This document shows, one piece after another, positions 9,452 to 17,554 of a stretch of DNA of 64,000 bases. The position numbers and the translations under genes were made by a program. The notes under the pieces were generated by a model. It saw only the letters and a list, made by a program, of their open reading frames with translations. It did no database searches and had not been told where the DNA came from. The stretch covers positions 24,899 through 88,898 of the forward strand of contig JADYZW010000033.1 in the NCBI GenBank assembly GCA_020852955.1. Reading direction: 5' to 3'. This DNA comes from Deltaproteobacteria bacterium. GTDB lineage: Bacteria; Desulfobacterota; Binatia; UTPRO1. Position 1 is the first letter of the stretch. The number at the start of each line of letters is the position of its first letter.

Positions 9452-11013
9452 GGCGCGATCTCGGCGATCCAGCATCCCATCGCTTCGAAGCGCCGCGTAC
9501 CGTGCGCCGCGAGCGCCGCATAGAAGGCGCGCGCGTCGTCGAGCTCCGGCCCGGCGCTCCGAACGTACTCGAGGCTCCGCTCGCACGCGACCGCGAGGGC
9601 AACCTCGTGCTCGACGATGAGGCGAGGATCGAAGCTGGCGATGCGCTCCACGACCTCGCCCTTCAGGACGCGCGCGTCGAAGCCGGGATGGACCTGCAGG
9701 AATGCCGCTCGGAGGCGCCGCTGCAACCGGCCGCCGGGATCGGCGAACACGGCCTGCAGGAGCGGGAGCACGTCGGACTCGAGCCATATCGTGGCGCCGG
9801 GCGGCGTGTGCCGGAGCAGCCACCGTTGCATGACCCACCGCGGATGCTCCCCGGCTCTCTCGACCAGCGCAAGCGGCGCCGTCCTCTGCCAGAGCTGGAC
9901 GGTCGTCAGGGCGACGAGGACCAGGCTCGCCGCCGCGACCCATGAGCGGCGCCGCGCGATGACGCCGCCGAGGAGCACGCCGATGCCGGCGCAGAGCCAG
10001 GGAAGGGCGAGCAGGATGTAGCGATCCTCCCGTGTCCTGACCAGGGCGAACGCGCCGAAGACGATCCATGGAAACGCACCCAGGATCCGTCGGAATCCGG
10101 GCCCGCGGATCGCGAGCCACGCGCTCGCGCCTACCGCGAGGATCGCGAACAGCGCGCCCTCGTTCCCGAGAAGGCCGAGGTAGAACCAGTCGGACGCCTT
10201 GTCCATGTACGGATGACGGCGCATCGTGAACGACACCAGGAAGGTGATGCCGCTCCACGCGGCGGCGGGGGCGAGGACGACGTACGGATTCGTCAGCACG
10301 AACACCCCGATCGCCGCGAGCGCACCGAGGGCGAACGAGCGCACCCACTCCGAGGGCGTCGATCGCCCGCGCGCGAGCGCCGCGGCGGCGACATAGGCGA
10401 CGCCGAGCGCGGCGGCGGGATAGTTGGCCGCCGTCGCGAGGCCGATCGCCACCCCCGAGGACACGAAGTCGCGGCGTCGTCCGCGCTCGGACAGGCGGTG
10501 CAGGGCGAGCGCGCTGCACGCGGTGAGCAGCACGCAGAGCGAGTCGACCCGAGCGCGCTGCGAGTACTGCACATGCAGCGGCAGGACGGTGAGCACGCCC
10601 GCGCCGACGAGACCCGCACGCCACCCGCCGACGCGGCGCCCGAGCTCGAAGACGACGGGTACGGTCAGCGCTCCGAACGCGGCCGCGACCATCTGCAGGG
10701 CTCCGAGATACTTCGCTTCGTTCCGCACGAAATCCGCGAGCAGATCGACGGGCGTGTGGAAGGCGCCCGACAGCGCGCCGGCGAGGTAGCACGCCGAGAA
10801 GAGCGCCGCCCCCGCTTCGTAGAACAGGGCGGGATGAATGAAGCTGCCCGGGTTGCCGCGCTCGAAGAGGACCGACCACGAACGCCAGGCCGCGTACCAC
10901 TCGTCGCCGCCTCCCTCGTTCGGGCCTACGCGCAGCACGAAGGGCACTCGAACGACCGCCGCAACGACGAGGACGCCGATCCACGTCGCGCACCGCCGCC
11001 ATCTGCCGCTCAC
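9448..11013 (-). CDS. GT-C type integral-membrane glycosyltransferase (GT39/ArnT-like)
   Basis: 521 residues with about ten hydrophobic segments up to residue ~390 and a soluble C-terminal part. The first segment (WIGVLVVAAVVRVPFVLRVG) is followed by a loop with acidic residues (GGGDEWY), the usual position of the catalytic aspartate in GT-C enzymes that use polyprenyl-phosphate sugars. QYSQRARVDSLCVLLTA resembles the second conserved loop of PMT/ArnT-like proteins. It probably transfers a lipid-linked sugar on the periplasmic side. It is the first gene of the minus operon, divergent from rfbF; the 184 bp between them must hold both promoters, but no strong -35/-10 pair is visible. Confidence 0.75.
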   Translation of the reverse strand: MSGRWRRCATWIGVLVVAAVVRVPFVLRVGPNEGGGDEWYAAWRSWSVLFERGNPGSFIHPALFYEAGAALFSACYLAGALSGAFHTPVDLLADFVRNEAKYLGALQMVAAAFGALTVPVVFELGRRVGGWRAGLVGAGVLTVLPLHVQYSQRARVDSLCVLLTACSALALHRLSERGRRRDFVSSGVAIGLATAANYPAAALGVAYVAAAALARGRSTPSEWVRSFALGALAAIGVFVLTNPYVVLAPAAAWSGITFLVSFTMRRHPYMDKASDWFYLGLLGNEGALFAILAVGASAWLAIRGPGFRRILGAFPWIVFGAFALVRTREDRYILLALPWLCAGIGVLLGGVIARRRSWVAAASLVLVALTTVQLWQRTAPLALVERAGEHPRWVMQRWLLRHTPPGATIWLESDVLPLLQAVFADPGGRLQRRLRAAFLQVHPGFDARVLKGEVVERIASFDPRLIVEHEVALAVACERSLEYVRSAGPELDDARAFYAALAAHGTRRFEAMGCWIAEIAP

Positions 11014-11197
11014 GCGCGGATCCCTGGCGGATGCACCCGGCGTCCATAACGCGGCGCCCTCGCCTCGGGCAATCGTCCCTGGATCCGACGCACGCCCGTC
11101 CCCCGGTCACCGGCCGAACGGTTCTTGGAATCGCCCCGGGCCCTGTGTCATGCTTCGCGGGGTGTGCCAGCAGGGCGCCGTTGGATAGCGCACGACG

Positions 11198-11971
11198 ATG
11201 AAGGCCGTCATCCTCGCCGGCGGGGAGGGCACGCGGTTGTGGGAAGAGACCCGCAGCTGCCCGAAGCCGATGATCCCGATCGGCGACCAGCCGATCCTCT
11301 GGCACATCATGCAGATCTACGCGGCGCACGGAGTCCGCGACTTCGTGATCTGCCTCGGGCGGCTCGGCAACGTCGTGCGCGACTACTTCCGCGACTATCG
11401 GCTCTACAGCTCCGACGTGACGATTCACACCGCGTCGGGGCGCATCGAATATCATCCCGCGGCGCACGACGACTGGCGTGTGACCCTTGTCGATACCGGT
11501 GTCGGCGCCACGACCGGGGAGCGCTTGGTCCGGATTCGCCCCTGGGTGGCGAACGACGAGGTCTTCTGCATGACGTACGGAGACGGCGTCGCCGACATCG
11601 ACATCACTCGCCTGATCCGCTTCCACACCGAGCACGGCCTCCTGGCGACCATGACGGCGGTGCGCCCGCTGCCCCGCTTCGGGGTTCCGGACGTCGAAGA
11701 GGGCCGCGTCATCCGCATGCGGGAGAAGCCGGCGTTCGACCATGGATGGATCAACGGAGGCTTCTACGTTCTGCGTCCGAGCGCGCTCGACTCCATCACC
11801 GGCCCGGTCATGTGGGAGCACGCCCCGCTCGAGTCGCTCGCCGCCGCGGGTCAGCTCGCCGCGTACGAGCACCTCGGGTACTGGCAGTGCCTCGACACCT
11901 GGAAGGACAAGAAGAGCCTCGAGCAGGCATGGGCGAGCGGGCATCCGCCATGGAAAGTATGGGGCGGGTGA
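11198..11971 (+). CDS. rfbF: Glucose-1-phosphate cytidylyltransferase
   Basis: 257 residues, exact family length. The signature GGEGTRLWEETRSCPKPM, followed by PILWHIMQIYAAHG, sits at the N-terminus, with FCMTYGDGVADID in the middle and WINGGFYVLRP and FWQCLDTWKD-like YWQCLDTWKDKKSLE near the end. The enzyme makes CDP-glucose from CTP and glucose 1-phosphate, the first step to CDP-3,6-dideoxyhexoses. This links it functionally to the RfbH/DdhC-type dehydratases at 3919 and 34805. A matching CDP-glucose 4,6-dehydratase is not visible in full in this window. The next gene starts 1 bp after its stop. Confidence 0.93.
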   Translation: MKAVILAGGEGTRLWEETRSCPKPMIPIGDQPILWHIMQIYAAHGVRDFVICLGRLGNVVRDYFRDYRLYSSDVTIHTASGRIEYHPAAHDDWRVTLVDTGVGATTGERLVRIRPWVANDEVFCMTYGDGVADIDITRLIRFHTEHGLLATMTAVRPLPRFGVPDVEEGRVIRMREKPAFDHGWINGGFYVLRPSALDSITGPVMWEHAPLESLAAAGQLAAYEHLGYWQCLDTWKDKKSLEQAWASGHPPWKVWGG

Positions 11972-11972
11972 G

Positions 11973-13364
11973 ATGGCGGCGTGGCCGAGTGGGTGGGAGC
12001 GAGCGCTCGACCGCTTGCGCGACGCGCTCGGTCGGGATCGGATCCTCGAAGGCGCGCCGGCGATCCACGAGATCCGGCGCCGCAGCCTGAACCCGGCGGA
12101 CGATGCCGCGCTGCGCTGTCTGCTGCGCCCGCAGAGCAGCGAGGAGTGCCGGATCGCGATCGAGGTGCTCGGGGAGGCCGGGTGCCGTCCGCGACCGATC
12201 GGCGCGCTCACGACGTTCTGGGAGCCCGCGCATCCGCTCGACGCCGCGATCGGCCTCGATACGCTCGCGCTCCGCATCCCGGACCGCATCGACGTCCGCG
12301 AACGGGTCGGCTACTTCGGAGCCGGCACGACGGTCCGGGAGGTGGACCGCGCGGCGCGCGCGCAAGGGCTGTGCCTGATGGCATACCCCGACAGCGACGG
12401 CTCCGCGCCGGTCGGCTCGATGGCGGCGATGGCCTGCACGTCCGGTCTGGGCATGGCGCGCCTGTCGCCGGTGGAGCAGATCGTCGGGCTCACGATCGTC
12501 ACGCCCGAGGCGAGGATCGTGAGGACGGGAGCGTCCTGGCGTCTCGGTCGCGGCGGGATCGCCCACGGTCTGCCGGACCCCACGGGAATGTTCCTCGGCT
12601 CCCAGGGTCGCTTCGGCGTGATCACGGAAGTGGTCCTGACCTTGGCGTCCGCGCCGTTTCTCGCCGCACGCGTCTGGCGGACGCCCTGGCACCCACCGGG
12701 AGAGATCGCCGATGCGCTGCGCCGGACTCGCCGGGAGATGGACGACGGTGCGATCGACAGCATCCGGCTCGAGGCCGTCGCTCCCGGCGGGACGGAGCCC
12801 GCAGCCCTCGAGTGGTTCGTACGCTGCTGGGCGCCGGATTCCGGAGCGTCCGCGGACGCGCGCGCGGCGGAAGCGGCGGACCGCCTCGGGGCGCGGGCGG
12901 CGCGCGGCTGGGTCGAGTCGGCCGCCGGCCGCCGCGGCGAGCTTCCCGACCACGACGCGCGCTATTCGCTCCCGCCCGGAGCCCATCACGAACGCACGGG
13001 GCAAGCAGGGTTCCTCGGGATCGAGGTGAACGTCAACTGGGGCGAGCACCTCGAGGGGACGCTCGACGTGTTCGCCGGTCTCTTCGCTGCGTTGCGCGCC
13101 CTCCCGCTGGGACACGCGAGGCTCGGCATCTACCCCGCCCCCCACACCGTCTCGATCGGTGCGCACGCGATGCTGACCGGCGGCAGCGCAACGCCCGACG
13201 TGGTGCGCGACGCCATGGCGGCATTCATCGAGCCCCTGAACGCCCTCGGCGCCCTTCCCTACCGGCCGGGCCGTTTGTGGCGTGGCGTCATGGACCATCG
13301 GGAGCGCGCCGATCCCGCCTGTGAGCTCCTCCGTCGTGCGGGACTCTCCTGGCGGCCCTCGTGA
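11973..13364 (+). CDS. FAD-linked oxidase (PCMH/GlcD-like)
   Basis: 463 residues. The N-terminal half is a PCMH-type FAD domain: LLRPQSSEECRIAIEVL, then CRPRPIGALTTF, GAGTTVREVDRAARAQG and GSMAAMACTSGLG. GSQGRFGVITEVVLTL is the standard end of that domain. The C-terminal half matches the cap of glycolate/lactate-type oxidases only loosely. The usual GG-N-S signature after the PCMH strand is weak, so whether FAD is covalent is unclear. It follows rfbF with 1 bp spacing and overlaps the next gene in a GTGA junction. The substrate is unknown. It may work with the unknown Cys-motif protein downstream, as the halogenase-like gene appears to do with that protein's homologue. Confidence 0.82.
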   Translation: MAAWPSGWERALDRLRDALGRDRILEGAPAIHEIRRRSLNPADDAALRCLLRPQSSEECRIAIEVLGEAGCRPRPIGALTTFWEPAHPLDAAIGLDTLALRIPDRIDVRERVGYFGAGTTVREVDRAARAQGLCLMAYPDSDGSAPVGSMAAMACTSGLGMARLSPVEQIVGLTIVTPEARIVRTGASWRLGRGGIAHGLPDPTGMFLGSQGRFGVITEVVLTLASAPFLAARVWRTPWHPPGEIADALRRTRREMDDGAIDSIRLEAVAPGGTEPAALEWFVRCWAPDSGASADARAAEAADRLGARAARGWVESAAGRRGELPDHDARYSLPPGAHHERTGQAGFLGIEVNVNWGEHLEGTLDVFAGLFAALRALPLGHARLGIYPAPHTVSIGAHAMLTGGSATPDVVRDAMAAFIEPLNALGALPYRPGRLWRGVMDHRERADPACELLRRAGLSWRPS

Positions 13365-14818
13365 ACGGAGTGCATCCCGCCCTGGCCTTTCTCCGCGAGA
13401 AGTTTCCCACGACGCGCGTGGTCGGACCCGATACGCTCCGGCTTGAGATCGACGGCGCGCGCGTGGAGGTCTTCGTGGCGCCGGAAGGCAACGGCTCCGC
13501 GTTGTTCGCGACGGGTGCGACCACCCTCGCCTACCGGTGCGGCTCTGGGCTTTCGCCTTCCGCGAAGGAACGTCTGCGGAGAGTCCTGCTCGAGATCCGC
13601 GCCGCGCTCACCGCCGGCCGGATCGGCGACCCGCATCGGCCGCTCCCAACAGGCGGCGGATGGACGGACCGCATCGACGGCGCGAGCGATCTTTCCGCCT
13701 GGCGGGATTGGGTGGTGCGCGGCTACCGCGCGGCGATCGAGGAGGGCCGGACGGACGACTGCCAAGGCCTGCCGGATTGCCTCGACCTCCGCATGCGACC
13801 GGCCATCCCGTCGCCGGACCGCGCGCTGCACCCCCCGCCGCGCAGCGGGCCGTGCGCGCGCTGTGGCCGGAGCCGCGCCTGTTCGAGCGCCCGGGAGCAC
13901 GCCGAAGACGCGTCGGAATGGAAGCCCCTGCGGCACGTCGATGGCGCGAGCGCGGAGCTCGCCGCGCTCCACGCGCTCGCGACGGAGGCAGCGATCCCCA
14001 TGGCCGACGCGCTCGAGGCCTATACGCTCCTCGGCAGCGCGTGCGGGGACCGGAGCCTCGCGGGCGCCCTTCCGCTCGAGTTCTCGGTCCGGCTCCCGGA
14101 AGGCGCGCGAGCACCCGACCGCCTGCGATTCGTGAGCTACTACCCTCTGGTTGCGAGCGACCCGGTCCGTCGGGAGATGAATCGCGGTCGTCGCGCGGCG
14201 GCGCGGACCCTCGCGGCCCGCTGGCTCACGCCGAACGAACGCGCCGCGCTCGACGCGTGGTTGGCGTGTATCGTCGAGGCTGCGCCGGACACGTTGGGCC
14301 TCTCCATCGGGATGGAGCTCGACCGCCGCGGCGCGCGGCTGCAGCTCTACGCCCATCCGGGCCCGGACGACGGGGCGGATCGTCTCGCGCGCGCGGTGGT
14401 GACGCGCCTCGGCGGCGCGGGGAAGAGCCTTCCCCCGCGAGACTCGCCCGTGCTCGTGGGGATTGCGCTCGCGGCTGGCGGGCCGCCGGCGCTCAAGCTC
14501 TACTACCGCCGCGCGTGGGACGCGCGACATGACACCGGTCTCCGACCCGAGGGGCTCGGAGAGCTCGAGGCGTTCAATCCCGGATGGGGTCTCGCCATTC
14601 ACGAACACGTCGACGGGCGCGCCGCATGGGTGAAGTGGGACTTCCCCGTCGCCGCGCACTACCAGGATTGCGACCGCTTCCTCGCCGCCTTCCGGCGGAC
14701 CGCCGGCGACCGGCAGGCGACCACCCCGGACTGGCTGTCCGGCGAGCATTTCAGCCCCTGGCCGACCTGGGCGAGCCTCGGGCGGGGCGGCGCGGTGCTG
14801 TACTTCCTCGCGCGGTGA
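13361..14818 (+). CDS. Unknown protein with GLPDCL and CxxCx5C motifs (family member 1)
   Basis: 485 residues, not recognised. It carries GLPDCL (Cys140) and then CARCGRSRAC (Cys165, Cys168, Cys174), a pattern like the auxiliary cluster-binding parts of some radical SAM proteins, but it has no CxxxCxxC core. The C-terminal ~230 residues are beta-rich, with GLSIGMELD, ALKLYYRRAW, VKWDFPVAAHY and AVLYFLAR. The same layout recurs in the protein at 19267 (GVPLCL, CAPCRARRAC, SKWDCNVRDHY, ALYMELN), so they form one family. Both follow a flavoenzyme gene with a GTGA overlap. Metal or cluster binding and a role beside the flavoenzyme are inferences. Confidence 0.7.
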   Translation: MNGVHPALAFLREKFPTTRVVGPDTLRLEIDGARVEVFVAPEGNGSALFATGATTLAYRCGSGLSPSAKERLRRVLLEIRAALTAGRIGDPHRPLPTGGGWTDRIDGASDLSAWRDWVVRGYRAAIEEGRTDDCQGLPDCLDLRMRPAIPSPDRALHPPPRSGPCARCGRSRACSSAREHAEDASEWKPLRHVDGASAELAALHALATEAAIPMADALEAYTLLGSACGDRSLAGALPLEFSVRLPEGARAPDRLRFVSYYPLVASDPVRREMNRGRRAAARTLAARWLTPNERAALDAWLACIVEAAPDTLGLSIGMELDRRGARLQLYAHPGPDDGADRLARAVVTRLGGAGKSLPPRDSPVLVGIALAAGGPPALKLYYRRAWDARHDTGLRPEGLGELEAFNPGWGLAIHEHVDGRAAWVKWDFPVAAHYQDCDRFLAAFRRTAGDRQATTPDWLSGEHFSPWPTWASLGRGGAVLYFLAR

Positions 14819-14972
14819 CGTCCCGGGGACCGTTCACCGTCATGCACGTCCCGTAGCGGGCGCGGTGAGCGCGTCGGAGCGCAATGCACGAAGCGGAGTT
14901 TCCAATTGACTTCCGTCATGCTCTCGGGGGAAAGTAAGCGATCCCAGCCCATCCGAGAGAGGTCCCCATCCC

Positions 14973-15581
14973 ATGACGAAGCTCGCGCTGCGCGCCGCGC
15001 CCTGCTTGGCCGCGCTCTGCATTGCCACCACTGCGATCGCCGCTGGCGACATCGATGCGTCGAACTCGACCGTCACCTGTTCCACGTTCCTCAAGACCGT
15101 GTTCAAGCCCAAGCCGACGCTGATCGTCGGCGGCACACAGCCGGCGACGGTCTCCATCAAGGGCAAGCTCGGGACGTGCACGACGAACGCTCCGGGGGTC
15201 ACGAGCATCACCGGGTCGTTCAAGGGAACGCTTACCATGCTGAACGACTGCTCGGGCTTCGGCGCCGCGACCGGGACGATCACGTTCAAGTGGAAGGCGA
15301 GCCCGGCGCTCATCGATTCGGTGAGCACGGTGACGGTGAATGCGGGCTCGGCGGTCCCCAATCTCTTCATGCTGGGCTCGGCGGCCTACGGTCAGCTCCA
15401 GCTCGGGAACCCTCCCGGCGCCGCCGTGTCGGTGTCGGGTTCGTTCACCGGAGGCGACGGCGGAGCGACGTCGGCGGGGAACTTCATTTTTTCGCAGGAC
15501 CAGAACACGTTCATCGCGCTCTGCGGCGGAACCGGCATCAAAGAGCTGAACATCGGGGTCGGCACGATCACGCTGCAGTAG
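14973..15581 (+). CDS. Secreted protein of unknown function
   Basis: 202 residues with a clear signal peptide (lysine near the start, hydrophobic core, cleavage about residue 23 after IAA). The mature part is a Thr/Ser/Gly-rich beta-type sequence with four cysteines near residues 34, 71, 91 and 183, consistent with disulphides in the periplasm or outside the cell. No enzyme motif is seen. It is monocistronic and flanked by 154 bp upstream. A TTGACT hexamer at 14906-14911 followed by AAAGTA at 14931 is a weak promoter candidate (19-bp spacing). GAGAGAGG stands 10-17 bases before the ATG. Confidence 0.72.
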   Translation: MTKLALRAAPCLAALCIATTAIAAGDIDASNSTVTCSTFLKTVFKPKPTLIVGGTQPATVSIKGKLGTCTTNAPGVTSITGSFKGTLTMLNDCSGFGAATGTITFKWKASPALIDSVSTVTVNAGSAVPNLFMLGSAAYGQLQLGNPPGAAVSVSGSFTGGDGGATSAGNFIFSQDQNTFIALCGGTGIKELNIGVGTITLQ

Positions 15582-15632
15582 ACGAAGGCCATAGCCTCGA
15601 GGAGCCGCTGGAAGGAGGGGGCCCTCGAGGTG

Positions 15633-15651
15633 AAAAAGCCGCTTGCGGCTA
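15633..15651 (-). terminator. Intrinsic terminator of the alpha/beta hydrolase operon
   Basis: On the minus strand the stop codon of the hydrolase gene lies inside a hairpin (AGCCGC, 2-base loop, GCGGCT) followed directly by a run of five T. This is a classical rho-independent terminator for the minus-strand pair 17391-15649, and it also separates that pair from the convergent secreted-protein gene. Confidence 0.75.
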
Positions 15652-16536
15652 CGTCGAGGCGAGCACGCGACGCACGAACGGGCGCACCGCCGCTGCGATG
15701 GCGTCCGGCTGGACGCTGACGGGCGTATGGCCCGCGCCGGGCGGCTCGAGCAGCTCCGCACCGGGGATCGCCGCGTGGAGCGCGCGCTGGTGCGCGAGCG
15801 GCACGATCGGATCCTCGGGCCCAGCGAGCACCAGCGTGGGAACGCGAATCGTCGCGAGGTACGGACGGGCGTCGAAGCGCCAGAGTGCCGCGACCCCACG
15901 CTTCATGCCGGGCGGCGGGTCGATCGGCGCCACCAGGAGCGCCGGCCCACCGACGAGGCGGAGCACGCGGCCCACCCCTTCCACCTCGAGCCACACGAGA
16001 CGCCGGTCCTCGACGAGCGCGTCGTCGACGGCGCCAAGGAGTCCGGCGCATCCGAGCGGCTCCCGCCAGCGAGGGTGCTCCGGGCTGAGCACGCTTCGTG
16101 AATCGAGCACCGCTTCGCGGAAGCAGGGCGCAGTGCTGTCGAGGAGCAGCCCCACGAATGCCTCCGGGTGTCGATGCGCGTACAGCTGACCGAGGTAACC
16201 GCCGGCCGACATTCCCCACCAGAGCCAGCGCGGCGCCCCGAGCGCGAGCCGCGCCTCTTCGAAGTCTTCCACCATTCGCTCGAGACTCGTGTCGTCGCCG
16301 CTCGCCACGCGGGACGCTCCGCCGAGCCCGCGCGCGTTGAAGGCGAGCACGCGCGCGCCGGTGACGCCCGCGAGCAGCGCGAGCGGCTCGGCCCCGAGCG
16401 AGACCATCGGGTGCGCCGCCGCCACCACACCGCCCGCGGCGTCGCCGCCGACGACGACCTCGATCCAGGCGCCACCGCCGCCCACCGGGACGTGCCGCCG
16501 CTGCACCGCGACGGTGCGGTCGCTGCGCCACTCCAT
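15649..16536 (-). CDS. Alpha/beta-fold hydrolase
   Basis: 295 residues. The nucleophile elbow is GMSAGG (Ser110), the acid is in AGPEDPIVPL and the histidine in GAGHTPVSV, giving a complete Ser-Asp-His triad. LAFNARGLGGAS is the usual strand before the elbow. There is no signal peptide, so it is cytoplasmic. Such enzymes cleave esters, thioesters or amides; the substrate is unknown. It follows the PhyH gene at 16546 by 9 bp, so the two form one transcript ending in the hairpin at 15633. Confidence 0.85.
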   Translation of the reverse strand: MEWRSDRTVAVQRRHVPVGGGGAWIEVVVGGDAAGGVVAAAHPMVSLGAEPLALLAGVTGARVLAFNARGLGGASRVASGDDTSLERMVEDFEEARLALGAPRWLWWGMSAGGYLGQLYAHRHPEAFVGLLLDSTAPCFREAVLDSRSVLSPEHPRWREPLGCAGLLGAVDDALVEDRRLVWLEVEGVGRVLRLVGGPALLVAPIDPPPGMKRGVAALWRFDARPYLATIRVPTLVLAGPEDPIVPLAHQRALHAAIPGAELLEPPGAGHTPVSVQPDAIAAAVRPFVRRVLAST

Positions 16537-16545
16537 GGCGAGTGC

Positions 16546-17391
16546 CTAGACGGACGCGCCGGCACCGAGTGCCACGAGCGCGTCCAGGTCGAGCGGTGGC
16601 GGCTGGTCGGGGAACCGCCCCGCGACCGGCAAGCCGTCCGTCGCGTCTTCCGGGCGCACGCGCACGTAGAACCCAGAGGGCACCGGGTGCGCATCGATCA
16701 CCGGCTCGGTCTCGCGGCGACGGTAGTAGCGAACCTCCGCGTCGTCGGGCACGAGCGTCCCGACGCAGGCCACGCGCCGTCCGGCGCCGAGGTTCGGCGT
16801 CGAGGCGTGGAACAGCGCGGGGTGGGCCAGGAGCACCTGGCCGGCCCGCATCGGGATCGGCCGCAGCAGGGGGCGGAGCCTCGCGTCCTCGTGCTGATAC
16901 GGGAACGCGCGAAACGCCGGGCGCGGGAAGGCGCGCCATCGGTGGCTGCCCGGGACGCCCTGCATGCAGCCCGTCTCCGGCTCGACGGCGACGAGCGGCA
17001 CCCAGAAGGTGAGCGGCGTCCAGCGCTCCTCGTCGACGATCGTCGGATCCTGATGGATCGGGAAGGCGGTGTCCGGGCTCACCGCCTTTGCCATGAAGCC
17101 GGCGAAGACCATCTCCCGCCTCGGCAGGAGCGCGCACAGCCGCGGCAAGGTCACCGACCGGATCGCCGCGTCGGTCTGCGCGCGGACGGAAAGCGCCTGC
17201 GACCACGACGAGTAGATGGGCTCCGCGGGCGCGCCGACGATGGCGTCGAAGACGCGCGCCAGCGTGGCGACTTCTTCCGCATCCAGGAGATCCGTCACCA
17301 CCCACCCGTCACGCAGGAAGGCGCGAGCCGCCGAGGGATCGCCGAAGGTCGGCGCCGACGGCGGGAGTGTCGGAGCGGGCTCGACGCGCAT
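16546..17391 (-). CDS. PhyH-family Fe(II)/2-oxoglutarate dioxygenase
   Basis: 281 residues. Iron ligands are His113 and Asp115 in FPIHQDPTIVDE, with His195 in LFHASTPN. The stretch HQDPT-VDE-WTP-TFW-PLV-V and the -GC---V-GSH element also occur in the first PhyH domain of the protein at 41244, so they are paralogues. The ATG at 17391 has GGGAGG just upstream; an in-frame ATG at 17406 would add five residues. It is the first gene of a two-gene operon with an alpha/beta hydrolase and is divergent from the halogenase-like gene, with 163 bp between starts. The substrate is unknown. Confidence 0.87.
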   Translation of the reverse strand: MRVEPAPTLPPSAPTFGDPSAARAFLRDGWVVTDLLDAEEVATLARVFDAIVGAPAEPIYSSWSQALSVRAQTDAAIRSVTLPRLCALLPRREMVFAGFMAKAVSPDTAFPIHQDPTIVDEERWTPLTFWVPLVAVEPETGCMQGVPGSHRWRAFPRPAFRAFPYQHEDARLRPLLRPIPMRAGQVLLAHPALFHASTPNLGAGRRVACVGTLVPDDAEVRYYRRRETEPVIDAHPVPSGFYVRVRPEDATDGLPVAGRFPDQPPPLDLDALVALGAGASV

Positions 17392-17554
17392 GGGCCTCCC
17401 GATCATGGCCCGCGGCGCAACGGAGCGTCAACGCCGCGGCGCCGGAGCGACCCGCGAAGGCATCTCTCGCAGGAGCCACCGACCCGTGCAAAGAGAACGG
17501 CACTGGTGCTAGGGTCGTCGAGGCCGGAGTCGTACCCCTCACCAGTGAGCCCAC

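Noticed and set aside
9452..12289. Upstream extension of the aldo-keto reductase frame through the GT-C gene
   Set aside because: The extension is Arg-rich and crosses the GT-C and rfbF genes in the wrong frame; the GTG in the GTGA overlap is a sufficient start.
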